Notes: generated from the letters alone by a model not told the origin. Shown: positions 1 to 12,585, counted from the stretch's first letter. The stretch: DNA of 64,000 bases from Nyssa sinensis (GCA_008638375.1 CM018032.1:38503355-38567354); one strand, 5' to 3'. Made by a program: numbers and translations.

Positions 1-371
1 AGAGTATATAGCACTTGGGGTGTACTTTTGTAATATAGGGGCTTAAGCCCAAACTGTATGTAGGAGATAACTATTGAGTGTATCTTATATGTATGTATGT
101 TAAAGGAAAAAAATGCGTGTTTAATTTTCATGAATTGTGGCCATCGAGTGAGGATGGATTGTGATGTGTTTGTATATATGTAATGTATTGTGATTATCAG
201 GGGGAAAAAGGCCCGAAAAACAGAGGAGGTTCTGCCAAAATTTTATGAAAATTAAAGAACTCTATCTAATTTGTCGTAAATTCGTAAATCTAATTAACTA
301 CCTTTCATTTTTATTTACTTTCTGTTTGTCAGTCGCACCTCGGGTTTCGGTCAGAAATTCGGGGCGTGACA
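1..371 (+). mobile_element. 3' end of a long gypsy-type LTR (cut by window edge)
   Basis: The stretch ends with CGGGGCGTGACA, the form typical of the 3' terminus of long plant Ty3/gypsy LTRs. No primer-binding site follows it, so it is either a solo LTR or the 3' LTR of an element lying to the left. Its last bases differ from those of solo LTRs A-D further right, so it is probably another family. The 5' end lies outside the window and no target duplication can be tested. Confidence 0.55.
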
Positions 372-379
372 ATATCTAC

Positions 380-498
380 TTGGGGTGCATTAACACCAAG
401 AAAGTCTGGGCAATCCGTAATGAGCACATCCTCAGTAATAAGTATAATGTTCAAGTTCTTTTCCAGTTCACTTAATTTAGACCAAGTCAACTTAATTT
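380..498 (-). other. Exon-like open frame, unassigned
   Basis: On the minus strand a 119-nt open stretch runs from an acceptor-like TTCTTAG (499-503 on the plus strand) to a possible donor after a CAA codon, CAA|GTAGAT. It encodes about 39 residues, including SELEKNLNIILITEDVLI and DCPDFLGVNAPQ, with protein-like composition. I do not recognise the family. It lies 8 bp from the LTR that ends at 371, so that LTR may sit in an intron of the same gene. It could also be a chance frame or a retroelement remnant. Confidence 0.3.
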
Positions 499-737
499 CT
501 AAGAATCATATACAAGCATACATTGATATGGATGTAAAATAAACAATAAATAACCTTCACTTTCATAAACATATAGTGATATCCTCAATCCACTATTAAT
601 GAATGCATTGGTACCTAAACCTATACATAACATTCTCTGTAGGGATGACAATGCAATTCAAATGATTAGAAGAACCATCATATCCTATATGATTTTATTA
701 CCTGGACATCTTATGTCAAATAAAATTATAACTTTTA

Positions 738-870
738 ATATCCTTTAGTCTTCAAAAGAAAGTGACAAACTCTATGGGGAGAATACCATTCCCTCTTGAT
801 TAAGTGTATGCCATCATCTCGAATTAAAAAACAACCATTTTGAGTACTGATCTCCGTTATTATTATAAAG
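738..870 (-). other. Second exon-like open frame, unassigned
   Basis: A minus-strand frame of about 44 codons includes NGCFLIRDDGIHLIKREWYS and ends at a TAA (735-737). Its composition looks protein-like, and it lies upstream, in minus orientation, of the 380-498 frame, so both may be remnants of one host gene. No clear splice donor is visible and I do not recognise the product. The upstream side runs directly into the LTR-derived repeat that starts near 858. Confidence 0.22.
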
Positions 871-1455
871 ATTCATATTATCATACATGTGGATATTGTT
901 ATTTTATACCATGAGATGGTTAGTCCTTGAACTGTTATTACAAATAGTTCATGTATATAAATGAGATTTTTGTACAAGAGATAAACTTATGACCAAGCAG
1001 TTCTAGAATTGTTCGTAGTCATTGATGAGACTGGGCATCTTGTCTGTAGACTATGGTTTATCTCAACCACTAGAGTAGTGGACTATGAGTTATTGTATTA
1101 GTGTATTTAAAATACACTGAACTAGATCACTATAAGAAACACGTCATATAAAGTTGTCATATTTGATGTGACTTTTATATTCACTACTCGTAGTAACCTC
1201 TTAATCTTGAGAGAATGGTAGACTCAAGTTCTTAATGGTGGTGACTTTGAGTTATCAATGAGTGAGGTCTCTTATATCAACACATCGGTATCTTGAGAAA
1301 TCATTGTTTAGGTTGTGGGAACACATATTATCAAGGAAAATCTAAACTTTCTAAATTATAAAGATGGATATCACCAATGTATTAATTCAATTGATTAATC
1401 ACTGAAATTCGAATTCGGTCTTTTCAATAGATCGTTTATTGAGATGTTGACCAAT
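858..1455 (+). repeat. Inverted partial copy of the adjacent LTR
   Basis: This segment is the reverse complement of about 2152-2780, matching over some 600 bp with scattered substitutions and one insertion of about 25 bp in the right arm. For example, GATTCATATTATCATACATG near 870 is mirrored near 2760. It lies directly against the end of the LTR at 1456-2839, giving a long palindrome with a 0.7-kb loop. Both arms are equally open to LTR interpretation; the left arm lacks the outer LTR terminus. Confidence 0.8.
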
Positions 1456-2839
1456 TGTTGGGTTCATAACCACAACAGAAGCAATTTCAAAAAATTTATT
1501 TGGATCTTTTTTTTTTTACATGAATCATATAATATTGAAAAAAAGGGTTATAATTACCTTGTTCTTGATAATCTTGATTGTTGAAGAAGCCTTCTTGAAT
1601 AAAATGATGCAATATTCCTTCTCTTACTCCTCTAGGTCTTCTCCTCAAAAAGAGGGGTTAGAATTACCTTATTCTTGATAATCTTAATTTTTGTAGAAGC
1701 CTTCTTGAAATGATTGATGCAATCTTTCTTCTCCAACTCCTCTAGGTCTTCTCCGTTTTTCCCATTATGCAAGCCGTGCACTAGAGGGAAGAGTGGGCTC
1801 CCTCTTTTACTCTCCTACAAGAAAATAATATTTTTTGTGTGTATGACTATTCCCCTTATGTCACATATTCATAGGAGTTTGAAAAATTAGGGTAAAATGA
1901 GGGATCTAAGGTCCCACAAAATTAGCTCTAATTAGTCAATTAATTTTTATTAATTCTTAATTAATTAATGACTAATTAATTCCACTAAATAATTAGAATT
2001 GCACTGTAATTTGGTGAAATAGAGAAAAACTAAACATATACGGTGGGCCCCCCTCCACTTGCATATCAATAATTAGGATTTGAGCTTATACATCGTTAAA
2101 CCAATTCTTAATTATTTTTTGAACTTAATTCACTAATTATTAATCACTATTAATTGGTCAACATCTCAATAAATAATTTAATGAAAAGACCATATATGAA
2201 TTTCATTGATTAATCAATTGAATTAATACATAGGTGATATCCATGTCTTTAATTTAGAGAGTGTAATTTTTATCTTAAGAATATGTGTTCCCACAACCTA
2301 AATAATGATTTCTTAAGATACTGAAGTGTTTATCTAAGAGACATCACTCATTGATAACTCAAAGTCAATACCAATAAGAACTTGAGTCTACCATTCTCTC
2401 ATGATTAAAAGCTTACTACGAATAATGAATATAAGAGTCACATCAAAGATTACAACTTTATATGACGTATTTCTTATAGTGATCAAGTTCAGTGTATTCC
2501 TAATACACCAATACTATAACTCAGAGTCCACTTCTCTAGTGGTTGAGATAAACTACCCTATCATATAGAGGTCAAGTGTATTACCGTCTTACAGACAAGA
2601 TACCCAGTCTCATCAATGGCTGTGAACAATTCTAGAACTACTTGATCATAAGTTCATATCTTCTATACATAAATCTCATTTATATAAATGAACTACTTTC
2701 AATAATAGTTCAAGGACTAACCATCTCATGGTATAAAATAACAACATCCACATGTATGATAATATGAATCTTAATAATAATAAATCAAATTCATTAAATA
2801 ATAAAAAATATCTTAGGTGTGAGAGCATACATCCTAACA
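1456..2839 (-). mobile_element. LTR (copia-like), minus orientation
   Basis: Read on the minus strand, the segment starts TGTTAGGATGTATG (ending at 2839) and ends GAACCCAACA (1456), the TG...CA structure of an LTR of 1384 bp. No coding region, PBS or PPT is seen beside it. The 5-bp flanks (CCAAT and CATTT) do not match, so it is not a clean solo LTR. Its inner part holds a local duplication of about 113 bp. Lineage assignment is a guess from the terminus. Confidence 0.55.
1540..1757. repeat. Tandem duplication of about 113 bp inside the LTR
   Basis: Two diverged adjacent copies share ATTACCTT, TTCTTGATAATCTT, GAAGCCTTCTTGAA and CTCCTCTAGGTCTTCTCC, starting near 1543 and 1659. They lie in the loop of the 858-2839 palindrome and explain part of this LTR's length. 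Confidence 0.75.
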
Positions 2840-4747
2840 CATTTAATTCCATTAAGATTTACCTGTTGAATTTATAGATTCAATTTTTGTCTCTTTTTTC
2901 CCTTTCCTAATTTACTTAGCTTTCACATAGCTAGTAAAATGACATCAGTTAGAAAGCTACTGGGAAACATTACCTATGCAACAGAGTTTTTATTCATAGC
3001 TTTGTAAGCATATCTCCATTAGGAGACTTAAGGTGGCCCACATACCACATCAGTTTTATAATTTATGTTAATTAATATTAATACATATATTTTATATGTC
3101 AAAGTTATGGATAACTGAGTTATGGTTAACTACCTATTATCCTATCTATGCAAGTGGTTATTATCAGGGAGCTTAAATTATTAACCAACTTCCTTGATGG
3201 GAGGAAGTTGATAAAGATCACATCTCTATGGATTAGGGTCCTTGCCTATCTATAATAAGCTCGTGACTTTTATCATGTTGCAAGCCTTTCCTAACACATA
3301 GAATGGGCAGTTATCCCTCATCCATCTCTCACCATACAAAGTAGTCTGAGGTTCATGCAGCTTGTTCATGATTAATGATATGAACGTTGGATCATACTAA
3401 ATGACTTAGATTATATAGTTAAAAGGAAGTACCCATTACTTCCGCTTGTTATTGTATGTGAATATTCTTCCAATATTTCTTATAAGCCCTTTTTAGTTGA
3501 TGTTGGAGGAGAGATTTATGATCTTAAAACAAATTCTTGGGTTTAAAAGTTTTTTTTGAGTAATCACATAAGATGCTAGTCACGACATCATAATTGTAAA
3601 GGTTGATGTGCATGTTAATTTAGGTTCTTTCCTAATCAACCTCGTCATTTTTTCTAACTAGCTCATTGAGTGAACATTCAGACTTGGAAGAATTGGAAAA
3701 AGTTAGTTGGAAGGTCATTACTAAAAGGAATTTTGGTTTTCTAGCACCCATTTCCTCATCTGCACTCATCAAGCCAACTTTGCTCTTTGGGACGTGAATG
3801 CTTTGAGTATTGTGTAAAAGATGTTGGTGTTTACACCTGACCAAGTTTAGCAGAAACACCGCTAATAGTTTTGTAGGATGAGTGTAGCCAGCAAACTAGA
3901 CTAGCATTTTATGATATTTCTAGTGTTAAATGCATACTAGCATCTATATGCGTGTGTGATTATTACATTTTATATGTTTAACAATCATTGGAAGGCTAAT
4001 TAGTTTCATGATTTAGAATCATTTACTTCATCTATTCAGGGTGTGCCACGAGAACCATTGTTCCCCAACTCCGATTTCTCAACTGCCATATATCTATTGA
4101 AAGCCTAGATTAAAAGCCTATTCATGAAGTTTAAAGTGTTGTGATTCTTTTATCTTTTCATACATGTTTAAGTTATGTAGGATGGTAAATTATTGGTGAA
4201 AAGTGTAATTTACTATTTTTCCCATGAAGAATACATGATGAGACAAGATTAACTGTGGGACATGATGCATGTACTCGACTTCAAATAATTGGGATAAGAT
4301 TTTATTAAGTTGAGTTCATTTGTCTATTAATAAAACATGTTATATGTACTGGTATATTTTCCATTTTTGGATGGAAGGATGAGATTAAAAAGGGACTATA
4401 ACTTTGGTTGACATTGTACAAATTTAAAAAATAGGGACTAAAGTAAGATTGGATGAAAAGAGTAATTTGTTCGAGGTATCCCACGACTTCATGAAAGAAA
4501 ACTATGACGCAAATTTTTTTAGTTATTTGATAAGTCACAGCAACGCAAATCCTTTTTGGTCAAAGCAATAAATTACAAGAGTTTTTGAGAATTACATTTA
4601 TTTATGACGTCTACATTAAAACTTACATAATGTGGAATAATCCAGCTTCCAATATATCATCACTACATTAATAAATGCACTTTTGAGTTAGGTTGTTAAT
4701 GGATCAGACGTTGATTTGAATCCAATTAATTTATCCAAATATGGCAC
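2840..4747. other. AT-rich stretch with no recognisable gene
   Basis: About 1.9 kb between the LTR ending at 2839 and the copia LTR starting at 4748. The short minus-strand open frames at 3632-3859 and 4305-4538 have no recognisable motif and no splice context. I see no TSD-bounded insertion here. Confidence 0.6.
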
Positions 4748-6366
4748 TGTTATATATAGATACCACTAGGATATTACTTAAGGTCCCTAACTGTGAATTA
4801 AACCTAGAAGGGAGGGGGGTTGCATAGGTTGGTTCTAGAATTAAAAATTTTTCAATTATTAATTTCAAATCTTGTCTACAACAACGATGCCACAATAACA
4901 AAATCATTCAACGTGATTAATCCAACATATAAGCGCTTCCACCAATGTAGAGACAAGAATTGTTCAAAGATACAAACATATCAACAACAACATAATCGAT
5001 CAACTAGTTCAATTTGATAATCAAGTTAATCTATTCAATGCAAAATTTAACTAAATGATCAAATGTCAATTCAATTCAATTTACAATTTCAATTAATCAA
5101 AATTTGGTCAATTATGAGATTCATGAAAACTTAATATTAATATCAATATCAATATCAAGCAGAAGCATTCAAGAAAAGAAATTTATAAATTGTAAGAGAT
5201 GAAGTGATTGAGAGATTTGCAAACCGATTGATAACGGAAAACTTAACAAGGATAACAATCTTTGGAGTAAAGCTCCAGAGCCGAGCCAATGCTTAAGAAA
5301 GACTTCCACTATGATAGAAATTGAATCACAATGTATCTATGAACCAAAATCTACACCTTAAGCTCCATTCTCACCGATCACGTCTTCAATTTCTTCTTCA
5401 ATCCACAAGTTCCTCATAGTCAGAATCTTCATACAATCGGAATCCTTGACGGTCTCAAATCCTCTAATCTAGCCGTTCCATAATTGAAAATCCTCACAAT
5501 CTAGGTATCCACCAATCCAATCAACAATGCATCCTCAAGGTTGATCTCAATTATTCATCAATGGTGAAATGACATAAACTAGAGGCTCTTAGATTTGATT
5601 TGGATCTAGTGAATGATCTAAATCAATCAATGAATAAGAGTAGAGAAATGTATGATTAACAATTATAATTAATCTCTCATGAAAGCTTTTTGATCTCTCA
5701 AGAATATAGCTCTCACAATTGAAATCTCTTTTATTCTATTTTTCACTGCTCTGAACTGAATTTTCATGATTTTTCACAATGAACTTGTTCAATCCAAAAA
5801 TGAGCTTCAAAACAAACTATAAATCTGTTTTTCATATAGGGTTTGTTCGAACGAACCATCACTCTTTCGAACGAGTTCCTATTCTTTCAAACGAACAAGG
5901 AACGAGAATCAAACGAGCACATTTTTGAGGTTGCAGTTGTTCGTTTGATACAGGCCTTTCGAATGAAGGAGAACAAACTATTGTTGTTCATTCGAATGAG
6001 CAACAGAGAGTTGCTCATTCTTTGTTTGTCTTATAAACATAATTTTCCCTTAGAGTTTTTAAGATGCATTTTTGGGAAAATTGTTTCACAATCACAAGTC
6101 TAATACACACATGATGTTATGATGCAAACTATATGTAATGCATGCAATGTGTGAGTATGTGAGATCCAAATCGAAAACAAAAGTTCAATATACCCTTCGG
6201 GAACCAAGCCAGTTGGTAGATATACACGGTAATGTAGCTTGGACCATCGTAGAGTAGAACGAGCATTGAGGTACTCAAACCTAGGACTTATGTAATGATT
6301 ACACACAAAGCATGTTTTCTCAAACTAGATTAGCCAATTATAATATCAGACCCTTTGGTTCTAACA
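4748..6366 (-). mobile_element. 3' LTR of the 4748-16292 copia element
   Basis: On the minus strand it starts TGTTAGAACCAAAGGGTC (right end, 6366) directly after a purine-rich tract and ends ...TATAACA at 4748, a length of 1619 bp. The part 4748 to about 5246 matches 15786-16292. It contains clustered TTCGAACGA-type palindromes near 5845-5995. Confidence 0.8.
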
Positions 6367-6377
6367 AACTCTCCCTT
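6367..6377 (-). other. Polypurine tract
   Basis: Minus strand AAGGGAGAGTT directly precedes the LTR start TGTTAG. This is the expected site for plus-strand priming in an LTR retrotransposon and it fixes the LTR boundary at 6366. Confidence 0.7.
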
Positions 6378-7239
6378 TAGAAATCCATGACAAAACTGCT
6401 TAAAATAGTATAAGAATATAAGACACCAAAATCTATAACCCCCAAAGAGTCAGATTGAAGGAAATTATACATTTTGACTTAGTATCCTATATTAGAGATA
6501 TCACTTAGCAATGCTTAACACATAGCCAACCTGTTTTCTACATAACAAACTCAATTATACCACATTAGATCGCATCAATAGAGATCTATCAAATAAATCC
6601 AATGAGATCACACAAATAGATGAATCTCGATATAAGACAAGGTACAGTAAACATGGTAACCATATGAAATCAAATCAAATCTTGAGCAAGATAAAGTGAC
6701 TCTAAGTTATCTAATATATATACAAAAAAATGTATACTACTCCCCCTCAATATATACTCAATAAACATCTCCTAATCTCCCAATTTGTACCAACTCACCC
6801 TTTGTAACACCATCTTTTAGTTTTTGTCACGATGACAAATGAGGTATCAAATAAGGACGATCATAAGGAAGTAAAATATAACAAGGTAGACATGCATAGT
6901 GAGATAACATAAAACTGACAGTAATGATAATAGACACAGTAAGAAAAATATTAATGATATCATATCAAAACAGTGAGTCTATCATGAATCTCATGGAAAA
7001 AACTGTCAAAAAATATGTACATGTAACTGATGAGCAAAAAGATATACAGGAAAACCCCACTACAAAAACACTCATCACTCGCGTAATCTAGAACAAGCTG
7101 AATCATTGACCATCTCCAAGTGGTGGTAGAAGAGAAAAGGCATGTGCAAGAGCCTCTATCAACCCCTGTAGAACTCCTTGAAGATAGGCCATCTCCTCCA
7201 TCATTGGCATAAAGAAATTTGATCTTATCCAAAAATAGT

Positions 7240-8404
7240 GCTCCTCCAACCTTTGATTAATGTGAGCATGCAGTGATCTAATTGAGATGCAGCTGTAGAC
7301 TGTCCTCTAACTCATCTCTCATGATTGGCTGACTGATTGTAGATGAAGAGGCTCTTATTGAGACATGAAAGTCTGCACCCAATGGGGTACAAAATTGTGG
7401 TGGACTCTGGTCAACAAGGAAATCCTCAATATGAATATGATTTCTAGACTACTGCTATGGCGGTGACAGATGTGGTTGCTGCTATGGTGCTGGTGCCAAT
7501 AGGTATTGTTGCTGTGGCTGTTGGGCCTCTTGATGCTCATCATCAACATCGTCCTCATCGAGAGGAGCGATGACATGTCCCTGGGACCTAGCTAGTGTCC
7601 GACGTGTAAATGGTCCAAGTAGGAGGACGAGCATGTCATTAGTATAAAAAGTACCTACTATGCAACATAGATCCTAGTAATCAGGCTGTCGAATGGTAAA
7701 GACACGGTGCATTTAATACTAGTGGTGGAGGAATCGATGACTCTAAGAATATACGAGGAAGCTTTGATCTGTATTGCAGCACCAATGACATAAAAAAGTG
7801 TAACACGAGAGAGAGTCAGCATGTTCGTGTGGCTGATTGGATGTAATTCACTACACACAATGAGATTGAGGATACGATAACCCTTATGTAGATAACCCTA
7901 CTCTAGAGTGGTAGCCTTCATGGCAAAGACTGTCAAATTGGTGACACGGATGGTGGATGCGATAAGATTAGCAGAAGGATGTATAACACCCTAAGGGAAT
8001 GGGAAGCTTGGCTGCTCAACTTTAGATAGGCTAAGAATTTCAACAATTATGTCTGTGGTGAGTGAAAAAGTGACACCGCGAATCGTCATTGGGTAGGCTT
8101 CTTGGTCATCACGAGAACTTAGGTTTGAGTAAAACTCTCGAACCAAGGTCTCATTGGCCAGACTCGTGATTGATATGAGAGGTAGATAACCATGTGAGTC
8201 AAATAACATACAAGTTAGAGTCTTACATATGTCATCTCTAGTACATACCATTTCAACTACGACTGGATGGGACAGGAGAGACGCTGCCTGAACTTGAGTT
8301 ACTTGGGTCGGAAAGCAATCTATGACCCGAGGTGCTACTGCTAGACAAATAGCATAAGAAAAGTGTCCTCGTGCTATGGGAACCATCTTGGTCAACATGA
8401 TCAC
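7240..8404 (-). pseudogene. Broken ORF like 'putative plant transposon protein' (Transposase_32-type)
   Basis: The intact first piece (7991-8404, 137 codons) contains SLANETLVREFYSNL followed by an MTIRGVTFSL block. This is the arrangement I associate with the plant 'putative plant transposon protein' domain found in LTR retroelements. Downstream frames continue the theme (LPFDSLITRIYVA near 7670, acidic and glutamine-rich tail near 7500) but are split by stops and frameshifts. Its role in the family is unknown and no catalytic residues can be named. It occupies the place where pol would be expected. The family assignment is from memory of the motif and needs a profile search. Confidence 0.5.
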
Positions 8405-10148
8405 GTAGAGTATATCAAATAGAGAATGTAGGATAGCCCTAAGATGGCTCTACATCTAGTGTACTGAACTACATTCCACATTAACCCTAATTCTAATTGA
8501 AAAATCAATTAAACTAAAGGAAAGTGAGAAATGGACTTGTGGATTTACTGAACCAATGAACGGATGGAATCACAAAACAATTGGTGAAAGAGATGCCCCC
8601 TCGACGAGTATAACACACTAACCAGAACGGAAACTGAGAATGACGTAAGCCGGGCTCAATATGTCACAAAGAAATATGAGGATTGGAGAGAAAAATGAGA
8701 GAAAACCAAAGAAAACGTGATCAATTCATGATTTCTCACGTGTTTTGAACTGAACAATTGTTCGTTCGAACGAGCAAGTGACCCTTCGTTTGAATGAACC
8801 CTCATTCGAAAGAGAGCACTTCTCTCAAAAAAATAGAGTGTCCTGCTCTATATGATAATCCTCTGCACATTTCAACTACTAAACAGTGAAAAACAGGGAT
8901 TTTCTATTAAAATTTTAGTTTTTAGCATAAAACAATTTTGAGAAGAATTCTTTTATCAACAATGCTAAAACCAATTCCAATGTTTTTAAGTTGAAATCTG
9001 AATTATAAGAACATTTTTGAGTGACTTAAAGAGTATGAAATATATGTTTTAAAATGAATCACAACATTTAATTAGCCCTAGAACACTTAAGTGCATGCAA
9101 CCTAACTCTCTACTCATTCAACAATGATGTTTAGACATTTTGTTACGCTTCAATCATATGATGTTCTTATATCAAGATTGACTTTATGGTCTTGAATGAT
9201 TTACACAACAATATTAGCAAACAATCATAGTCAATCAACTTAGGGATTTTTGACAATTTCCAATCAAAATTCCCTCTCATCTTCAAAGCCAAATTTTGTA
9301 ACTTGTATTGCAATTTTCTCACCTTTTGCAAGGCAGCTTTCACACATATGTGTAGGATATTTTTTTCAAAGGATTTCCATTGATAGCATACACACTAACC
9401 CAAAGGTTTTCCTTCCACTTTTGATTTTTTATTTTGTGTGTTTGACATTATCTTTTAAGGGTTTTTCTTTTTGGTGCTTTAATTTTTCCAACATAAGTCA
9501 ATATTTCTAGCCATGGACTTATTAATGCATAAACATAAAACCACTAAGTCCAAACTATCTACAAGGCAATCTTATGCATAAAGATATACAAGACTAAGCA
9601 CCATGAGATCACAAATAGATTGAAAGGTTTAATGCATTTGAGTGAATAAAACTAAGTGAAGATAGTGATAAACTAAAGTACTCATGACATAGTCTTAAGC
9701 ACTAACAATGCATCTCTATTTACTTTTCTTTTAAAAAAAAAAAATAGGATTACTATTAGCAATGAAAATGAAAGAAAAATATTTTTGGATTATTGATTGC
9801 AAAAAGATATAAAATGCACCTAACTATAAAAGATCAAAAATAAAGAAAAACAAAACAGAAACAAAAAAATCTATAAACCTAGAGTAGATGACTAATATAA
9901 GGTTCACCTAAACTATAGAAAAGAACTCAACTTACTTAAAAATGATTTTCAATAAGAAAAATGGAGAAAGATGTGATAAAGAAATTCATAAGGATACTCT
10001 AGGATGAAAGTGAAGAGTAGAATCCCTAAATCGCTTTGATATCTCTTTGTCATCTAAGAGATGAATTTTCTCTTCTCGATGAAGAAACAAATTGTTAAGT
10101 GTGAATTGCACACTCCTTCTCAAGACCTTTCAATTTATCATTCCTCAC
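8405..10148 (-). other. Non-coding interior of the copia element
   Basis: AT-rich interior between the extra ORF and gag. No protease, integrase or RT motif is visible on either strand. A TTCGTTCGAACGA palindrome cluster at 8758-8812 resembles that in the LTR. A poly-A tract lies near 9733-9744. Confidence 0.55.
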
Positions 10149-10639
10149 CTAAATTTGTCTTACAATTCTTTTGGGAGTAGGAGAGACATTTTGAGTCTTG
10201 ACATTAACTCCAACCTTGGAATGTGGATTCACATGAGGCTTTTCAAGGTTAGAAAATTGGATGATCCTTTGATCCATGCTCTTTAATTTTTGAATATGTG
10301 TATTCGTTTGTTGCTTCAAGATAGCAATTTTCAATTTGTGCTTTAAGGTCATGATGTGAGATTTTGTTTGCTTATTCTTAATAAATCCACACTTTCTCCT
10401 AGAATGCACTTCAACCATGCAACAAGAACAAAATAATAATTTTTGTTGAGGTTTGGCTTGTGTTCTAGATTGAGGTAGTGGAAGAGATTGTGCTTGAGGC
10501 TTTGGTTGAGGTTGGGTTTGCCTCTTAGGTTTAGGTGGTTGAACACCTTTAGATTTTGAAGAGACAAACACAACCAGCTTGAGTGTGAGAGATTGAATTG
10601 AAGTGGATGTGAAAAGCATGTTCTTATCCGTAAACATGT
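10149..10639 (-). pseudogene. copia gag, C-terminal part
   Basis: This frame continues the gag that begins right of solo LTR A. Removing A and one target copy rejoins the frames through GYDMF. It has a proline/glutamine/lysine-rich linker (KPKRQTQPQPKPQ) and then a zinc knuckle of form C-x2-C-x4-H-x4-C (CSCCMVEVHSRRKC), as in long copia Gag proteins. It ends at a stop near 10149. No protease motif follows. Confidence 0.7.
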
Positions 10640-12319
10640 TGTCACGACTCGAGACCCACCCTATGCGGATCTCGCATCGCGAATGCCCCGGCCCGACTCT
10701 GGGTGCCAAACAGGGACTATCTCAACTTGCTACACAATCAGTGCTACTAACATGCAACTACTAAAATACAGAATAAATAATCAAAAGCTGCATGTGATAC
10801 ATAAAGTGTTAACAAAATGCGGAATACAAAATTACTTAATACAACTGTTCATCCCCAAGACGTGGATAACATGGGAGAGCTATAAGACTGTCTGTACTAA
10901 GTATTACACTGCAACTTCAAAAGTAAATGTCCACCTCCTAGCTATCAGACTCTAGGGTCTGTTATCAAAATCTGTGCCTGCAAAAAGTTTGTGTAGTATC
11001 TGATGAGCTATGAAAACTCAGTAAGTAGTCCTTTACTCTGCCATGTGTACAAGGGTATAAAATAATGCTAGCCAGTCAAGAATATATAACTCAATATCAA
11101 GTGATAGAAGTCAAATGATAAGGAAATGGAACTGCTATGCCTACAATGTCATACTGCTACAGTCATGAGCTATATCAAGTATGAGATGTAAGCACTATAC
11201 TGAAAGCTGTAACAATCTCATGATCATTCAATAACAATATAACATGATCAAGCTATGAGTATCAACAATAAGGGATAGTGATATCAACCAAAACTGAGAT
11301 GCACTAGTGGGGTCCGGCTACCCCCTGAGCTAGTATTCAGATCTGCTCGGGCTGTATGAATACTGCTCTGTGTACACTGTAACTGTACATCCCATGCCTC
11401 GCATAGTGACGTAGTAAATGTTTCACTTGAAACCTGGACCCGAAGGTCATAAATAACATCAGATGGAGATGTGGCTGAGCACAAATCCGGCACTAATAAT
11501 ACATCGGGATCATGCTATCTTCCACGAAGAGTATAGTGGAATCATAACTGGTTCTAGGCAATCTGACGTAACAATAGTTTTCGAGGCTATGGTTACTAGA
11601 CTACTTCGAATAAAACTGTCTGGCCCTTGCGGCCCTAGGTACAAGTGTACATAAGAAATCTGTGCACAAGTGTACAATCATGATTGAGATATATATAGAA
11701 ATCAATAACTGTTTCTCATATGATAGGGCAATATCAATGTGGCTAAATAAACACTAGTGTGTACGTACGGAGTACAATAGGCAATATAATACAAGAACTA
11801 TGACATGGCTGTGAAATGTAACACATGCAGAGATTGAATTTTACTTACCTCTTACTGTCTATGAAATAGAAGGATTTAGACTGCTTGTTCTTTGCCCTTC
11901 CGTGTTCCTAAAATTCATGAAACACGTCTCAGTCTATTGTTACTTGGATTATGCTATTCATCAATTTCATGCCTTTGTATCTTAAGTTCCTCTTTTATGA
12001 AAATAAACTCTACTATTGAATTCAGAATATCAAAGAAAGTTGGTTTAGGCTTTCACGGAATTCAATTTGGATATTTGTGCTAACAAGGGCAAAATGGTCA
12101 TTTTACACTTTTATGGGTTTTTTATTTTTCAGGACCTCGTCTCGCAACATGGACCTCACCATTGGTCTCAGAAGGTCCAAGATAGTCAAAATACACTAAT
12201 GACTTGTCTAATTTAGACTCCGGGCCATTTTGCTATTTTTAAATTAATTTAATTAATTAAATATTATAATTATATAATATATATATATATAAATATATAT
12301 AATCCGGTGGAACAGGCAT

Positions 12320-12443
12320 CACGGGTGATACCTGTCCGACTAGTTCGGTCTTACAATTTCTCAAACCTGGTCCTGTGTTCGAACCTTAGGGGCTGCGCCC
12401 CTTTTTCCTTTTTTCTTTTTTTTCTATTTCTCATTTCTAATAC

Positions 12444-12476
<33 letters not shown>

Positions 12477-12585
12477 CTGGGCCGAATATGAGCACAGGCT
12501 TTGCCTGTCTCAGTGGTTTGGGCTTGGGCCTAAGTTCGACTGGTCTTGAGTTCGATCCGCAGGGGCTACGCCCTTGCGTATTTTT
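12320..12585 (+). repeat. Two tRNA-like (SINE-like) segments inside solo LTR A
   Basis: The right unit has an A-box-like TCTCAGTGGTT (12508-12518) and B-box-like GAGTTCGATCC (12548-12558), followed by GCAGGGGC and a T run. The left unit has GTGTTCGAACC (12375-12385) followed by TAGGGGCTGCGCCCC and T runs. They lie antisense to the LTR. Neither folds into an obvious tRNA, so I call them SINE-like or tRNA-derived, not tRNA genes. Confidence 0.45.

Noticed and set aside
4748..5260. Solo-LTR reading of the left copia LTR
   Set aside because: A PPT abuts it at 6367-6377 and a homologous LTR with PBS lies at 15786, so it is the 3' LTR of a longer element.
5843..6103. 86-codon open frame in the left copia LTR
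   Set aside because: Lies wholly inside LTR sequence with TTCGAA palindromes; no family and no conservation in the truncated right LTR.
10092..10955. Plus-strand open frames over gag and LTR A
   Set aside because: Shadows of the minus-strand gag and of LTR A; composition and motifs support only the minus strand.
12320..12585. tRNA genes suggested by B-box-like motifs in LTRs A, B and D
   Set aside because: No acceptor stem pairing or full cloverleaf can be drawn; kept only as tRNA-like repeats.
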